This document shows positions 5,435 to 5,709 of a DNA stretch of 5,709 nt, one piece after another. The notes under the pieces were generated by a model that saw nothing but the letters and a program-made list of their open reading frames with translations, was not told the DNA's origin and ran no database searches. The position numbers and the translations under genes were made by a program. Every line of letters starts with the position of its first letter. Position 1 is the first letter of the stretch. Source of the stretch: JARIHD01 sp035629475 (GTDB lineage Bacteria; Patescibacteriota; Saccharimonadia; Saccharimonadales; UBA4665); contig DASPHS010000048.1 of assembly GCA_035629475.1 (NCBI GenBank), forward strand, positions 1 to 5,709, written 5' to 3'.

Positions 5435-5709
5435 ATGAAAGTGATCGTACAGATCCCCTGCCTAAACGAAGAGCAAACCCTGCATCTCGTATTAAGCACC
5501 ATTCCCAAAAAAATACCTGGCGTCGACTCGGTCGAAGTACTGGTAATCGACGATGGCTCTACCGACAAAACTGTCGAAGTAGCTAAGAAATATGGCGTGA
5601 AGCACTTCGTCATTCACGCCCGGCGCAAGGGGTTAGCCCGGTCATTCCATGACGGCGTAATGAAGGCTCTGGAACTCGGCGCTGATATTATCGTCAACAC
5701 TGATGGCGA
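5435..5709 (+). CDS. family 2 glycosyltransferase (partial, N-terminal part)
   Basis: The first 91 residues of a GT-A fold, family 2 glycosyltransferase are visible and the gene runs off the right edge. It starts with the typical first strand MKVIVQIPCLNEEQTL (1-16), where the NEE motif helps bind the nucleotide. VLVIDDGSTDKT (35-46) contributes Asp39-Asp40 for uridine or guanosine binding. GLARSFHDGVMKALELGADIIVNTDG (66-91) is the classic helix and strand leading into the metal-binding DxD-type motif, which is cut at its last residue. This pattern resembles DPM1/GtrB-like enzymes that transfer a sugar to a polyprenyl phosphate, but acceptor and donor cannot be read from this part. There is no signal peptide; any membrane helices would lie in the missing C-terminal region. 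It is divergent from ugd, with an 82-base gap carrying promoters for both, so a shared role in envelope glycan synthesis is plausible but inferred. Confidence 0.92.
   Translation, partial: MKVIVQIPCLNEEQTLHLVLSTIPKKIPGVDSVEVLVIDDGSTDKTVEVAKKYGVKHFVIHARRKGLARSFHDGVMKALELGADIIVNTDG

Noticed and set aside
1..5709. CRISPR arrays, tRNA or rRNA genes, insertion sequences
   Set aside because: No regularly spaced direct repeats, tRNA-like folds, transposase motifs or terminal repeats were seen; the window is almost filled by the listed genes.

Overview
The window looks like part of a chromosome from a Candidate Phyla Radiation (Patescibacteria) bacterium, most likely a Candidatus Saccharibacteria (TM7) relative with roughly balanced GC. 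The assignment is inference. It rests on a membrane-anchored, two-domain Clp-like AAA+ ATPase that overlaps a small polytopic membrane protein, a lone type IV pilin-like gene, very compact spacing, and several genes with almost no untranslated leader. TAA, TAG and TGA all serve as stops, so the standard code fits and the UGA=Gly code of Gracilibacteria is not indicated.

Layout. Positions 1-41 may be the tail of an upstream plus-strand gene. Positions 52-2996 hold a two-gene plus-strand operon: a 187-aa multi-pass membrane protein and, overlapping it by 4 bases (GTGA), a 794-aa ClpA/B/C-like ATPase with two N-terminal membrane helices. A 12-bp perfect hairpin overlaps the ATPase stop codon and probably terminates transcription from both sides, because the next gene is convergent. 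Positions 3016-3412 hold two small minus-strand ORFs (85 aa and about 30 aa), each with a good Shine-Dalgarno sequence. Positions 3517-5352 hold, on the minus strand, a type IV prepilin-like gene downstream of a complete UDP-glucose 6-dehydrogenase gene. From 5435 a family 2 glycosyltransferase runs off the right edge on the plus strand, divergent from the dehydrogenase. The 82-base gap between them carries facing TATAAT boxes embedded in a 9-bp inverted repeat.

How the genes may work together. The dehydrogenase makes UDP-glucuronate, a precursor for surface polysaccharide or glycolipid, and the divergent glycosyltransferase could act in the same envelope pathway. The pilin-like protein would be a surface fibre or pseudopilus subunit, which fits the epibiotic life of Saccharibacteria. 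The membrane protein and the ATPase look like a dedicated membrane complex.

The most notable point is the ATPase. Its first AAA+ domain keeps Walker A but has Asp in place of the catalytic Glu, Ser-Ser in place of the paired arginine fingers, and no pore tyrosine. Its second domain keeps the ATPase residues but has lost the aromatic GYVG pore loop. This suggests a divergent machine rather than a standard ClpB/ClpC threading unfoldase. Alignments here were made by eye against remembered family consensus sequences, so they need a profile search.
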